64,000 bases of DNA, taken from the NCBI RefSeq assembly GCF_033473495.1, contig NC_088937.1, positions 4,154,001-4,218,000 on the forward strand, written 5' to 3'. This document shows, one piece after another, positions 11,087 to 20,451 of the stretch (within the stretch, counting starts at the first letter, position 1; each line of letters opens with the position of its first letter). Source of the DNA: Cercospora beticola (taxonomy: Eukaryota; Ascomycota; Dothideomycetes; Mycosphaerellales; Mycosphaerellaceae). Made by a program: the position numbers and the translations under genes. The notes beneath the pieces are model-generated. The model was not told the DNA's origin and made no database searches. It was given only the letters and a program-made list of their open reading frames with translations.

Positions 11087-12046
11087 TCACTCGATCCCCT
11101 TCTTGTCACCATTTTTCGCCTGCCCTTCCTGACCCTCTTGCGCGTGCTTTTCGCCTTCCTCATCCCGCTCCTCCGCCTTCACACTGTGTCCGCACTCCAC
11201 GTGCCCACACTTACTCTTCAACGCTTTCATAGCCTCATCCATACATACCTGTCCACAATGCCAGAAGTCCGTGGCTCCGATCCCACAAGAGATTGGCAAC
11301 AAATAAGGACTTAGAGCCGCGCAACTCGGTGCTTCGCAAGACCTCAGACCGGGTGGTCCTGCGATTCCATACCTCTTCCTGGCCGCAAAAATACCAATGT
11401 GATCCTCATGTTGCGCGATCGAATCTTCTTCCAGAAACGCATTTGGTGTAGTTTCGAACCTCGTAATACCAGCTTTGATGAATTGCTCCCTCTTGACCAC
11501 GAACTCCTTCGCCATGGCTTCGGCAGTGAACTGTCGCTGCGCAAGAGCTTGATAAGCACGCAGCTTATCTTCGGGGCCTTTGCGCGCGATTGCGAGAACT
11601 TGTGAGACTTCTTTGGCTTTTCTTTGTAGGTAGGCCAACATGATACCTACCGGATCCTGCTCAGCCGGGATATCGATCACAGGACAATTGGTGCGGACGA
11701 TGATGATGGCGTTGTTGACTGCGCCATACGCGGCGTCTCGTTTGCCGAAGTCGGGACTGGAGGTGTCGAACGTGGCAAATAAGATATCGTACACCGGGTT
11801 TGGATGCTCTGCCACTGGATTTGCATTTTCTTCCTCGTCGCTCGCGAAGGGCTCAGTCCAGACTTTGAGCGGGAGATTGAAATGTTTACTGATAGGTGGC
11901 TGAAGCCAGCCGGGTTCAGTGAGGAAGTGCTCGCGAGTGATGGAGATGAGTGAGAGGTCGCCAATGGAGAGCGTTGGGGCTGGAGGAGCAAGGAGAGCCA
12001 GCAATTTAGTAGGTAGGTCTGACAGAGGAGGCAGCCGAACAGACAT
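11087..12046 (-). CDS. Hypothetical protein with Cys-rich C-terminal segment
   Basis: A single-exon frame of 319 aa starting at ATG 12044-12046 (MSVRLPPLSDLPTKL). The N-terminal two thirds have no motif I recognise. Residues about 230-290 are Cys-rich (CEAPSC, ISCGIG, HCGQVC, KCGHVECGH), loosely like a MYND- or treble-clef-type zinc site, but the spacing does not match a named family well enough to commit. The tail is highly charged (EERDEEGEKHAQEGQEGQ). A GTATGT donor-like site inside the Cys-rich part could begin a short intron, but splicing there would end the protein after about ten residues. Reading through gives the better protein. Confidence 0.7.
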   Translation of the reverse strand: MSVRLPPLSDLPTKLLALLAPPAPTLSIGDLSLISITREHFLTEPGWLQPPISKHFNLPLKVWTEPFASDEEENANPVAEHPNPVYDILFATFDTSSPDFGKRDAAYGAVNNAIIIVRTNCPVIDIPAEQDPVGIMLAYLQRKAKEVSQVLAIARKGPEDKLRAYQALAQRQFTAEAMAKEFVVKREQFIKAGITRFETTPNAFLEEDSIAQHEDHIGIFAARKRYGIAGPPGLRSCEAPSCAALSPYLLPISCGIGATDFWHCGQVCMDEAMKALKSKCGHVECGHSVKAEERDEEGEKHAQEGQEGQAKNGDKKGIE

Positions 12047-12752
12047 GGTGGTGCTGTTGTCGTCTTTCTATCGGGATCGGTAGGCAAAGTGGGCGCGGGA
12101 GAGCCGACTTCGCGAGGGCTGCTGAGGGTTTTGTTGGTGCAATGTTTGCCTGGGCAATTAACAAGCTGCGTTGAGAGGTCAAACAAAAACGGGAGAGTCT
12201 GTTTGTACCGAACGAATCATGACGTGTGTTCTCGAAGGTGAGAATTGATATGCATGTCGACTCGGAAGCGTTTGTTCAGGTTCGCGAGAACGGTGTCGCG
12301 CAAGCAGCGGTACCACTCGTGAATTCGGTCAAGTGAAGGCAGGCTGTGCGGACTTGCACCGTTGATACCGACCTGCAGATCTGGAGTCACAGGTCCTGCA
12401 TGATTCAGGCCATAGGTATTGTTGGATTCTGTTCAGTTTGCCTTCGTGGCGGTCGCCGGGCGCGATCAAGCCGGGCCATATCTTTATTGCCCAGACCCAG
12501 GCATGACATAGTGCCAAAGTGATCCACGCGTCGATGGAAGTCGTCCTGGTGTCAGCGGTGAGCGGAGAGGGAGATGTCGCAATGCTTGGGCTGTGCATTA
12601 GTACCACGTGAGATCTGAAGTCTGGAAACAGCCTGCTTTCGTACACCTTCTCAGTAGAGATCTGTCCATAATTATGTCGAACGCCGAACGCTTCAATGTA
12701 CTTGCCGATTACATTCTTAATTTTACACAACCTCGCTGCTCTGTTCTCCGCG
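12047..12752. other. Intergenic region with possible small minus-strand gene
   Basis: 706 bp between the Cys-rich gene start and the FIS1 stop. Apart from the possible two-exon frame at 12217-12509, I see no supported feature. Confidence 0.4.
12217..12509 (-). CDS. Possible small two-exon hypothetical protein
   Basis: The minus frame ending at TGA 12217-12219 reads like real protein for about 70 codons (ESNNTYGLNHAGPV, then SLDRIHEWYRCLRDTVLANL and KRFRVDMHINSH). It can be joined to an ATG at 12509 through a 68-nt intron (12429-12496, GTCTGG...ACTGAACAG) to give 74 aa in frame. The GTCTGG donor is poor, and a competing minus frame across 12330-12560 is also open. There is no homology call. 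It sits just downstream of FIS1 on the same strand and could instead be an unrelated 3' UTR. Confidence 0.25.
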
Positions 12753-13311
12753 CTACCTCTTTCGCTGCGCGCCTCTGAACAGCAGACCTCCCACCACGCC
12801 AGCAGCAACAGCCAGTCCGCCCACGATCGCAACGCCAACCAGGCCTTCTTTATTGACCTTATCCTCAATCAACTGGCTCAAACTTTGACTTTGCAGATTC
12901 CCGGGCTCAATCTCCAACAAACTGTCATTATATCTCTTCGCCTCAGCATAATTCCCCAGCTTGTAATTGCCCAATGCCAGATAGTACAGGCATTCTCGTC
13001 GGCGGTCAGGCGATGCGCGGAAGATCTCGGATAGTAGTCGCACGCCTTCTTGTTGTTCAGGCCGTGAGTTCGATTTGATCAGGCCCCAGGCATAGTTGAA
13101 CTTCGTTTGAAGGGAGACGTATTCGCCTTCTTTTTCGTATTGCGAGCGGAGGACTTGGAGTTCGGCGGGTTTGAGGGCGCTATTAAAGATGTGTCAGGAT
13201 GGAGAGTTGTGTCTGCGGGCGAACGACGCGAAATGGGCGATATCTGTCTGGGCGTTGGATCTCGTCATGATCGTACCTTTCCGCATCCGCAGCGTCTGGG
13301 AGGAAGCTCAT
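12753..13311 (-). CDS. FIS1: Mitochondrial fission protein Fis1
   Basis: Tail-anchored mitochondrial outer-membrane receptor that recruits the dynamin fission machinery. Exon 1 is 13311-13277 ([11 protein letters not shown]), the intron 13276-13180 (97 nt, GTACGA...AATAG), exon 2 13179-12753; the product is 153 aa, the usual Fis1 length. The TPR-like helical core reads [20 protein letters not shown], then [29 protein letters not shown] and [12 protein letters not shown]. The C-terminus is a single membrane anchor ([20 protein letters not shown]) followed by the short basic tail RGAQRKR, as expected for mitochondrial tail-anchored proteins. It is divergent from SPC24 across 416 bp. Confidence 0.96.
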
Positions 13312-13727
13312 GTCAGCGATGCTTTCTATACGGGATCTTGTCTGCGAGGGCGAGTTGTCAAACTTACATGGCAAGTGTTCACCCATATTCAATAATGTCT
13401 ACTGAGTACCTGAAGACGATATGGAAGATGGAGTGAACGTGGTTGTCGCCTGCCAACTCGCGAGAGCTTCGCATGTGGCAGCTGCGGACGTCACAGGGCC
13501 AGGGTCCAGCGGACGGGAACCCCCGTCACCTTCCGTTGCTGCGGGCGCAAGCTTTGTTTGGGAAGTGACGCGACATCATCAACACAAGCCAACACTTTGA
13601 ACAACCACATCGGCATTCAACAGCACACGAGATACAGACGCCGAAGCACGATCAAAAATTGGAGAATCTGTTCCTGTTTGCCAAGGACCAAAGAGCAGAT
13701 CATCAGAGGCCACACGAGACCGGCAAG
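13312..13727. promoter_or_regulatory. Shared divergent upstream region of FIS1 and SPC24
   Basis: 416 bp separate the two start codons, so both promoters must lie here. I did not identify a specific factor-binding site. Confidence 0.45.
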
Positions 13728-14364
13728 ATGGTGCTCTTCGACGAAGATCCGGTGGAGGTAGGACATCTCATGCGAAGACGGGCTTCAGGCCATCGCTGAT
13801 TCTTCGCAGCTCATGGCAGAGGCCACAAACAAATTTCACATTACCCCAGACAAAGACTCCCTCACCAGAGTTCACGAATCTCTACACGCCCTACACCAAG
13901 CTCGGGCTCTCCGCCTCGACAACCAAACCACGATCCTCTCCTCGTTGTCGCGCAAACTCAACAAAGTCCACTCGTCGCACAATTACGATGTCGAACGCCA
14001 CGATGCAGGCCAACACGCGCAGAATATGCTCAAAATGGACACTGAAAAGTTCCGGATCGCCAAAGGCGTGAATGATGCAGAAATTAAGAGCGAGAGATTA
14101 TCAGGAGAATTGGCAGCGCTGAGACAGCAGCTAGAGACTTTGGAGAGGGAGGGTGTAGAAGGTGGAAGGAAGGCAGATATGGCGGAGGATGAGGTCGTCT
14201 TGAAACTGCAATTCTATCGGAGTCTGGGGATTGATGCGAGGAGGGACGAGGGAAATGGAGACTTCAAGAAGGCTGTGATCAGGAATGGGGACAGGGGAGA
14301 TGTAACGGTTCTTGACCTGAAGGACGGCAGAGTCGACGTAAACGCGTTTTGGGACGCATTGTGA
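13728..14364 (+). CDS. SPC24: Kinetochore Ndc80-complex subunit Spc24
   Basis: Inner end of the Ndc80 complex; pairs with Spc25 through a coiled coil and docks the complex to the centromere-bound Mis12/CENP-T receptors. Exon 1 is 13728-13757 (MVLFDEDPVE), the intron 13758-13809 (52 nt, GTAGGA...TTCGCAG), exon 2 13810-14364; the product is 194 aa. The typical fungal layout is visible: conserved N-terminus MVLFDEDP, a long helical coiled coil about residues 25-130 (KFRIAKGVNDAEIKSERLSG), and the globular C-terminal RWD-like domain beginning LQFYRSLGID and including KKAVIRNGDRGDVTVLDL. Without the intron the start would be misplaced at MAEATNK. Confidence 0.93.
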
Positions 14365-16894
14365 GTGCTGGGCGGGCATTTGCATTTGGGCTGGCGTACT
14401 GGCGTTGAGGAACCAAGATACCAGGTCTGTTTATCTATGACGGTACTCATGTCTTGCAACGAATATTTCACTCGGGATATCTGCATGCTCTTCGCCCCTG
14501 ATTTTTCCATTTGAGCATTTGTCGAGTACTTTTATGTTGTTGCCATTCATCGCAGTCCATCTGGAGAACCATCTGCTATGCCAAGGGCGGATGAATCGGT
14601 GAACTGAAGTCACCCGCGGCTTGATCACCCTTAACCCCCACGGCCTCGTATTCTGGTCGACTTCACCTGTTGTTGTTTCCTAAGCTCGAATATTTCCCAA
14701 TTTTCATACAATGTCGAGACGAATCTTGGTGCAGTGAGGAATGCTGTGTTTTCGAGATTGAAAGCTGCCAAGACAACGTGTCGACCAGGTCGCGACTCCC
14801 ACTTCCAGGGTGCGAACGAGCAGAGCCAGATTGACTCGAGTAAAATACATTCGTACAGATACTTCCACTGCCCGAGTCTAGGATTTCCTAGCACAAGCAC
14901 AATGCACCGAATGACAAGATCAACGCTGAGGGCGTCGAGGCGAACGAATCCGTCCATGCTGAGGTATCCGGTCGCCACTCAAGCAGCAGCCACACTGGCG
15001 TGAAAAAGCGCTCTCCTTCATGGCATTTCGTGGCTCCATGCGCTCAAATTCGTGGAGCACGAATTGCATCTCCTCATGCTCGGACTGACTGGTCTTCAAA
15101 TTGCGTTCAAGTTGTGCATGTCATGCACATCCTGCGTGATGTCGCCGTCGCCGTCGCACCTCTCACCATTCACCGTCAAACGCCATCAAACGGTATACCA
15201 GATTTGGCTCTGCATTGGCGTCAAAGAGTTCCAGGCGGGCAAACAAAGTACGACGTAAGATCAGCACCGACATTCCGCTAGTTGGAGCTACCTCCGAGTG
15301 AAGGGCGTCTTCATGCGCTGTTGTGACGAGTTGCGAGCGCTGCGAAGAGCCCAGAAAGACCCAGACTGCGGCGTATCAACGGTGCTTCCGGAGTGTTGGA
15401 AGTTATGCGCCATCCGAACTCAATGTTATGCAATGCAATGTCACGCGTGTTGCAGCTTCCAAACGACGAAGACAACAACATACCGGGTCCTGCTTGACTC
15501 CACGCTGCTGACAAGATTGTGTCACAACAAGAGCCTGTGGTCGCATGTCACAGCAGACTTATGATGGTACCTCCATCTAATGGTCCATTTGCCCCTCATT
15601 TTACATTAACGGGCTCTATTCTGAGTTGAACACGGTATAACGGGACATCCGATACTGACCATCACCCGCCGGAATATATGCTGTGCACGGGCTTGGTATT
15701 CGTAAGGCTACGAACTCGTGGTCTTGGCGAGTTGCCATACATATGGCACTCGCTGGACCGCACCACACAGATTGTGTGGCTTGACATGCATTCGTCAAAG
15801 ATTCGCTCCACCACAGCCTCATGAGATGGATGAGTCGTACAAGACCATCATGACAATACGGTGATGCCGATCACAAAGGAGAGACTCGGCATAAAAAGCA
15901 ATGGCGAGTAAGCACATCTTGGCCAACAAAATCGTCTAGGCTCTAGCAGGCTGGGCCTACAGGGCCGCTTGGTCTGACGAAGCTTGGTTTGCAGAAATCA
16001 TGTTGAGCTGGAGACCCTGGTAAGGACGTAAGAGGTATGGCAAGTACCGGACCTGCCGAATGGAGCGACCGTATCGTGCCGCACGCGCTGACATCGACTT
16101 AGCAGGCTGCAAGGACGGAGGATCTTGTCATTTTCTGACGAGACTTCATGGACTATGTGATATGACATGGTTGTGTGCTCGTTTCCGTGTACCAGCAATC
16201 CCAGTTTGGTCCTGCATTTGTAGCGTCTGGATGTCAACAGGGCTCTATTTGTTGTAGCCAAGCTTCAGCAAGCATCGAGGCGCCGGGGAATTCCACTATC
16301 GCAGGCCAGGCTCAGCGTGGCGAGCATAGGCTATTGGCGTTCGGTTCCTATTGCAGACGGACAGACTTCATCACAAAAGGATAAATCGGCAGCGAAACCC
16401 CTCTATCCCTACGACCGAGCTGAAGCTAGCTGAACTCTCGCAAGCGACACTGGCAGTGCATAGCGCGACCCTCTAAGGCTGGCATGCAAAGCTGCTCTGT
16501 CTTCCAAGTTCAAATGACTCAACGACATGGACTAGACATGGCTTCACTCACTAGCGGTATCGGAACGCTCCGATGTGTTGAAAGATGACACAAATGTGCG
16601 TCCAGCCCCGGTATTCGGGAAGAGGGCCTCAATTCGGTAACAGACTCACCAAATCCGCATGCCTATGTCGACCGAGAACGAGCTCAACGTGAACAGTCTC
16701 ACTGCGCAGGGTCCCAGAATTGCCATCGGCAATAGTGGCAGTCACCTTCCCAGGAGCTGACCACAATTGCAAACTTACCTCTGCACGATTGAGCACACTG
16801 CAAGGCAACACGGGTCTTGATCCTGCTATCAAATTAGCTGCGACGAATACAGACACCGTCATAATCTCGTTGCAGCACGGCGCCAGTCTGCACG
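14365..16894. other. Long gene-poor region
   Basis: 2.5 kb between SPC24 and the F-box gene. Short frames exist on both strands; the best is 14631-14978 on the minus strand, listed separately as a weak candidate. I see no transposon termini, satellite or RNA gene. Confidence 0.45.
14631..14951 (-). CDS. Weak candidate hypothetical protein
   Basis: A minus frame ending at TAA 14631 has coding-like codon use over about 105 codons (MDGFVRLDALSVDLVIRC from an internal ATG near 14955; later CSFAPWKWESRPGRHVVLAA). It has no domain, no clear splice partners, and the opposite strand is also open. Include it only as coding potential. Confidence 0.2.
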   Translation of the reverse strand, partial: GFVRLDALSVDLVIRCIVLVLGNPRLGQWKYLYECILLESIWLCSFAPWKWESRPGRHVVLAAFNLENTAFLTAPRFVSTLYENWEIFELRKQQQVKSTRIRGRGG

Positions 16895-18457
16895 ATGCCG
16901 CTGCAAGACCTTTCCGTCGAGATCCTTCACCTCATTTGCGAGGTCTGCCCCACAGACACACTCCAGGACTTGCGACTCACGTCTCAGAAGCTGTGCACTG
17001 TAGCCGATAAACATCTTCTGCCCGAAGTCGTGATCTGTTTGGAAGGCACAGATCTAAAACGGCTTCAGGGGATTTCCAAGAGCTCGGAAGGGATTCGAAA
17101 TGGCATTAAATCACTCATCATCCAGGCCGACGCATGCGCCTATGCTACAGACGAGAATGAGCGATTCCCTTCTCTGCGGAAATGGTTGAACGATCGGACG
17201 GAATTCCTTCTGCAGTCGGAAGCTGAACTGCTCGAGCTGAGACGGACAATCGAGAGTCGACGACAAACGCGACAGCGAATCGATCTTCTAAAAAGGCTCG
17301 ATCACTTCTTGGAACAGACACGAGCTTTACAGGACGATCCAACACTGGCCGAGACATATTATGCAGAATTCAGGCGCCAATACGTGTCACAAAAAAAGCT
17401 GTTCGGGATTCCCATTTCACAACAGACTCAACAAATGCCAGCTGTGATAGTGAGGCGAGTGATCAAGGACGCTCTCTCTCCGCTAATCACGAGCTGTGCC
17501 AACATCAGTAAGCTCGCCATAAATACCGAGCATGCAGTGCGACGGAACGCCGGCCTTGTGAACAAACCTTTCCTACAAAGCCTCACGATTCCGCACAGGT
17601 GTCCCGGCCTTGACTTGTTGCTAGCCATCTGTGAGGCGATTTGGCCTGTTGCTATCGAAGCCGGCTGGAAGGTCGACGACTGGAGTCTGACTGGCATAAT
17701 ACCGAGAAGCGTGCAACAGGCGACGCCCAACGAGGTCCGAGACGAGGAGCTGCCAGTATTCTTGCAATTCATGCAGAATTTCCGCAAATTCTCTTTATGC
17801 TTCAACGGCGCTAATGCCAAAGACGAAGACTATGATCGCGGGGTCGAGAGCCAATGGGCCTTCTACCGCGACGAATTCGCAGCAGGGTGTACGATTTACT
17901 GGCTGCCATGCATGCCGAAGATTGAGGAGTTCCGCTTGGTATATCCTGTCGCTCCGTTGGTGGATTGGCGGGTCGATATACGCGACGCGCTCCAGGAGAA
18001 GTTCATTCCCCATCTGACACTTCTCCACATCTCGAATTTCCAGTGCGATACAGAGGGTCTCGAGCGGTATCTCCTGCTGCATAAGGACACACTTCAGGAT
18101 CTGAAGCTCTCCGACGTGCATCTCAGAGGCTCCAGTTGGCCAGCGTGTTTGACTGCGATTGCGGGAAGGCTTCCATGCCTTCGGCGCGCGAAGTTGGTTG
18201 CTCCACTTACAAGTCTTGATAGTGAGGTCGATGAAGAGATGGTGTATTATATTGGGCAATACATGCAAAGTAGCGCGCAAATCGAAGAGCATCAGAACGC
18301 GGTAGAACGCTACATCTTGACTGGTGAGGGTCCTGCTCCGAGTTGGACCGTGGAGGAGATGATTGAGACTGATGGAGAAGGCGATGAGGAGGGAAGCTTA
18401 ATGGACTACAGCGAAGGGACGGCAAGTGAGAGGAGCGACGACGAGATGATGGATTGA
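16895..18457 (+). CDS. F-box domain protein
   Basis: A single-exon 520-aa protein. The N-terminus is F-box-like (LQDLSVEILHLICEVCP, then LQDLRLTSQKLCTVADKHLL), the Skp1-binding element of SCF ubiquitin ligases; the rest would select the substrate. A charged helical stretch (about residues 95-165) resembles a coiled coil. The C-terminal half contains LRR-like segments (FIPHLTLLHISNF, TLQDLKLSDVHLRG) without a clean repeat, and the end is very acidic (GEGDEEGSLMDYSEGT). Such single-copy F-box/LRR-like genes are numerous in Pezizomycotina and their targets are mostly unknown. Confidence 0.78.
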   Translation: MPLQDLSVEILHLICEVCPTDTLQDLRLTSQKLCTVADKHLLPEVVICLEGTDLKRLQGISKSSEGIRNGIKSLIIQADACAYATDENERFPSLRKWLNDRTEFLLQSEAELLELRRTIESRRQTRQRIDLLKRLDHFLEQTRALQDDPTLAETYYAEFRRQYVSQKKLFGIPISQQTQQMPAVIVRRVIKDALSPLITSCANISKLAINTEHAVRRNAGLVNKPFLQSLTIPHRCPGLDLLLAICEAIWPVAIEAGWKVDDWSLTGIIPRSVQQATPNEVRDEELPVFLQFMQNFRKFSLCFNGANAKDEDYDRGVESQWAFYRDEFAAGCTIYWLPCMPKIEEFRLVYPVAPLVDWRVDIRDALQEKFIPHLTLLHISNFQCDTEGLERYLLLHKDTLQDLKLSDVHLRGSSWPACLTAIAGRLPCLRRAKLVAPLTSLDSEVDEEMVYYIGQYMQSSAQIEEHQNAVERYILTGEGPAPSWTVEEMIETDGEGDEEGSLMDYSEGTASERSDDEMMD

Positions 18458-18577
18458 TGATACTGACGGTTGTCTGCGCCATGTTCTCACCAGAGACATG
18501 AGCGCTCAAGGAGAGGATTTATAGACTTCCGCATGCACAATTAGGGGACATCCTCTTATGGTTGTCACGGCGAATGA

Positions 18578-19533
18578 TCAATTTATCACTCAGCCAGCGT
18601 AGAATCCACTCTTGAAGAAAGTGCTCAGCCACATCAAGCCCATGGCATATCCTGGCCAGAAGCGGTCCTCTACCACTGGACATCGGCAAATACAATCATT
18701 CGACACAATCTGCTCGAGGCTGGGCTGACTGAAGAAGAAATCGGTGCAACCCGTGTGTGGCCTCAAGCGTTCCTCTGCAGTCTGCTGGATCTCTCACTGA
18801 AACGCAAAGAACGTGCCGATGGCTTGCATAGAACAGATCAGCAGCTAACTATCGATCAGGCGCGCGCCGACTTCATGAGCGGACAGCTGAGCAACGAGCA
18901 TATCCTGTACCAGCTGAGTAACCGCAATCTAGGTCCTCGCATCATCTGTACCCCGATGCCGAAAGCTCTGGAGGCTCTGAGGTCGATCGTGGTCCGCTGC
19001 ATCGACACAAGCGCAGAGGAGAAGTATTTCGGACGTGAGTCCAACACCAGGTAAGTTGTCAAGTTTTTACTGGTGCGAAAGCGAAAAGCGGCGAGAGTGG
19101 CGGCAGTGGTAAGGGCATTGGCATTGGCAGCGATTCCTCATGGCATACAAGGTACACCAAGCGCACAAGCGACCAGAAGTCGAGGGAAGAGGTTACGAGT
19201 GGTCATCAGAGCGACTACAGTGAAGAACGGCGACCTCACAGTAGTAAGGCAATCATCGCAAAAACCGACCCCACAACACCACCTTGCGCAACCACCATAC
19301 CTGAAGCAGTTCCACTCGACGTCTCGGCTGCCGCACTCTGCGTCCTACTCGCAGTTCCCATCCCACTTGCCCCCGAAGTCCCCGTGATAAGCGTCACACT
19401 CGCCGTCGTCGTCTCACTCGCTCCCGCCGAAGCACTCATCGTCCCCGCCCCCGTCTCCGCCGCCCCTCCACCTCCACTCAACTTCTCCACACCCCACGTA
19501 ACAGTAACAGCAAAAGTCTCCGCATCATCATAA
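18578..19533 (+). CDS. Orphan coding segment, N-terminus missing, unrecognised
   Basis: An open frame from 18578 (just after TGA 18575-18577) encodes convincing protein (ISWPEAVLYHWTSANTII, LLEAGLTEEEIGATRVWPQ, LTIDQARADFMSGQLSNEHI). A canonical donor at 19051 (AG|GTAAGT) joins through a 56-nt intron, acceptor GGCGGCAG at 19106, to a Ser/Gly/basic tail (GIGIGSDSSWHTRYTKRTSD). No in-frame ATG begins the first exon and I found no upstream exon that fits, so it is a gene fragment or has an unseen 5' exon. The frame then runs antisense through the 3' half of the neighbouring surface-protein gene to a stop near 19533; the real end may be earlier. No family is recognised. Confidence 0.4.
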
Positions 19534-19877
19534 GTCGTCGTGCTCATTCCCGGGAAATTCGCTCCTGGTCCCCCAGCACTTTCCGTACAAACTGATTGCG
19601 CGACGTTGCAGTCTTGATACCCAGTGAAATCTGCATCTGCGCCCATTGTCATGCGGTAGCTTGAGGGGCCGTAGGTCAAGATTTGGGTTGGGAAGAGACC
19701 GCATTCTTCGGCGGAGCTGGGGCAGGCGAGGGTCATTGTTGTGAGGGAGTCTTGGACGCCGAGGACGGAGGCGTCGATGGAGAAGGTGTCGTAGCCGTAG
19801 AAGGGAACTTGGAGAGTGGTTGTTTGGGACATGGCGAGTGGGAGTATGCTGAGGGTTGTGATGGATTTGGGAGGCAT
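19236..19877 (-). CDS. Small Ser/Thr-rich, probably GPI-anchored surface protein
   Basis: A single-exon 213-aa protein. It has a weak hydrophobic N-terminus (MPPKSITTLSILPLAMSQ), then a compact domain with Cys residues (LACPSSAEECGLF, YQDCNVAQSVCTES), then a Gly/Ala/Ser/Thr-rich stalk, and a C-terminal hydrophobic end (GGVVGSVFAMIALLL) after a small-residue stretch, the pattern of a fungal GPI-attachment signal. It is probably located at the plasma membrane or cell wall. The N-terminal domain resembles short secreted domains common in ascomycete GPI proteins of unknown function. Its 3' half is overlapped in antisense by the orphan coding segment. Confidence 0.75.
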   Translation of the reverse strand: MPPKSITTLSILPLAMSQTTTLQVPFYGYDTFSIDASVLGVQDSLTTMTLACPSSAEECGLFPTQILTYGPSSYRMTMGADADFTGYQDCNVAQSVCTESAGGPGANFPGMSTTTYDDAETFAVTVTWGVEKLSGGGGAAETGAGTMSASAGASETTTASVTLITGTSGASGMGTASRTQSAAAETSSGTASGMVVAQGGVVGSVFAMIALLL

Positions 19878-20451
19878 TGTTGTTTTCTGCTCTTCGCGTC
19901 GAAGTTGTGCTTAAAATCGGACTTGATGGAGTGCCTTCTTGTACACAGTGTTCTCTTCCGTCTCTGGAGCTTATTGCTTTCTGGCCTGCTTGTTGTTCTT
20001 GACGGAATTTCTTTTGGCCTGTCGATGTAAAGAGGAAGTATTTGATGAAACATTCCTCGAACCAAATTATGAGAAAGAAGTCACCGCTTACCTCACCATC
20101 ACCAATCATGGCTCCAAAATCTAATCTTGGTGCCGTGAAAACGTCTTTCCGGACCACTTGTGTTACTCTCTAGCCTCTTCTGGCGAATGTGGCGCTGCGA
20201 AGGAGTCAGGGCGATTGGTGCTTGATCCTCCAAATCTCGGCTCGGCATGAGCTTGGCGCGCTCCGCGGACAGTGGCGATGAAATGTTGAGACTGAGAAAC
20301 AGGTGTCAAAGCATTATAATGCATCTTTTGTGCCTTTCACTCTGCACTGCGTCTGCTATGATTTACAGACCCTTGGGTATATGCTTTCCTGACATTCCCT
20401 CAAACGCCGCTCTTGAACGCTCAAATAACAAAACAAACAGATTCGGGATCT
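19878..20451. other. Intergenic region
   Basis: 574 bp between the GPI-type protein start and the galactose oxidase stop. I see no supported gene. Open frames here on the minus strand are shadows extending from the GPI gene. Confidence 0.45.
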
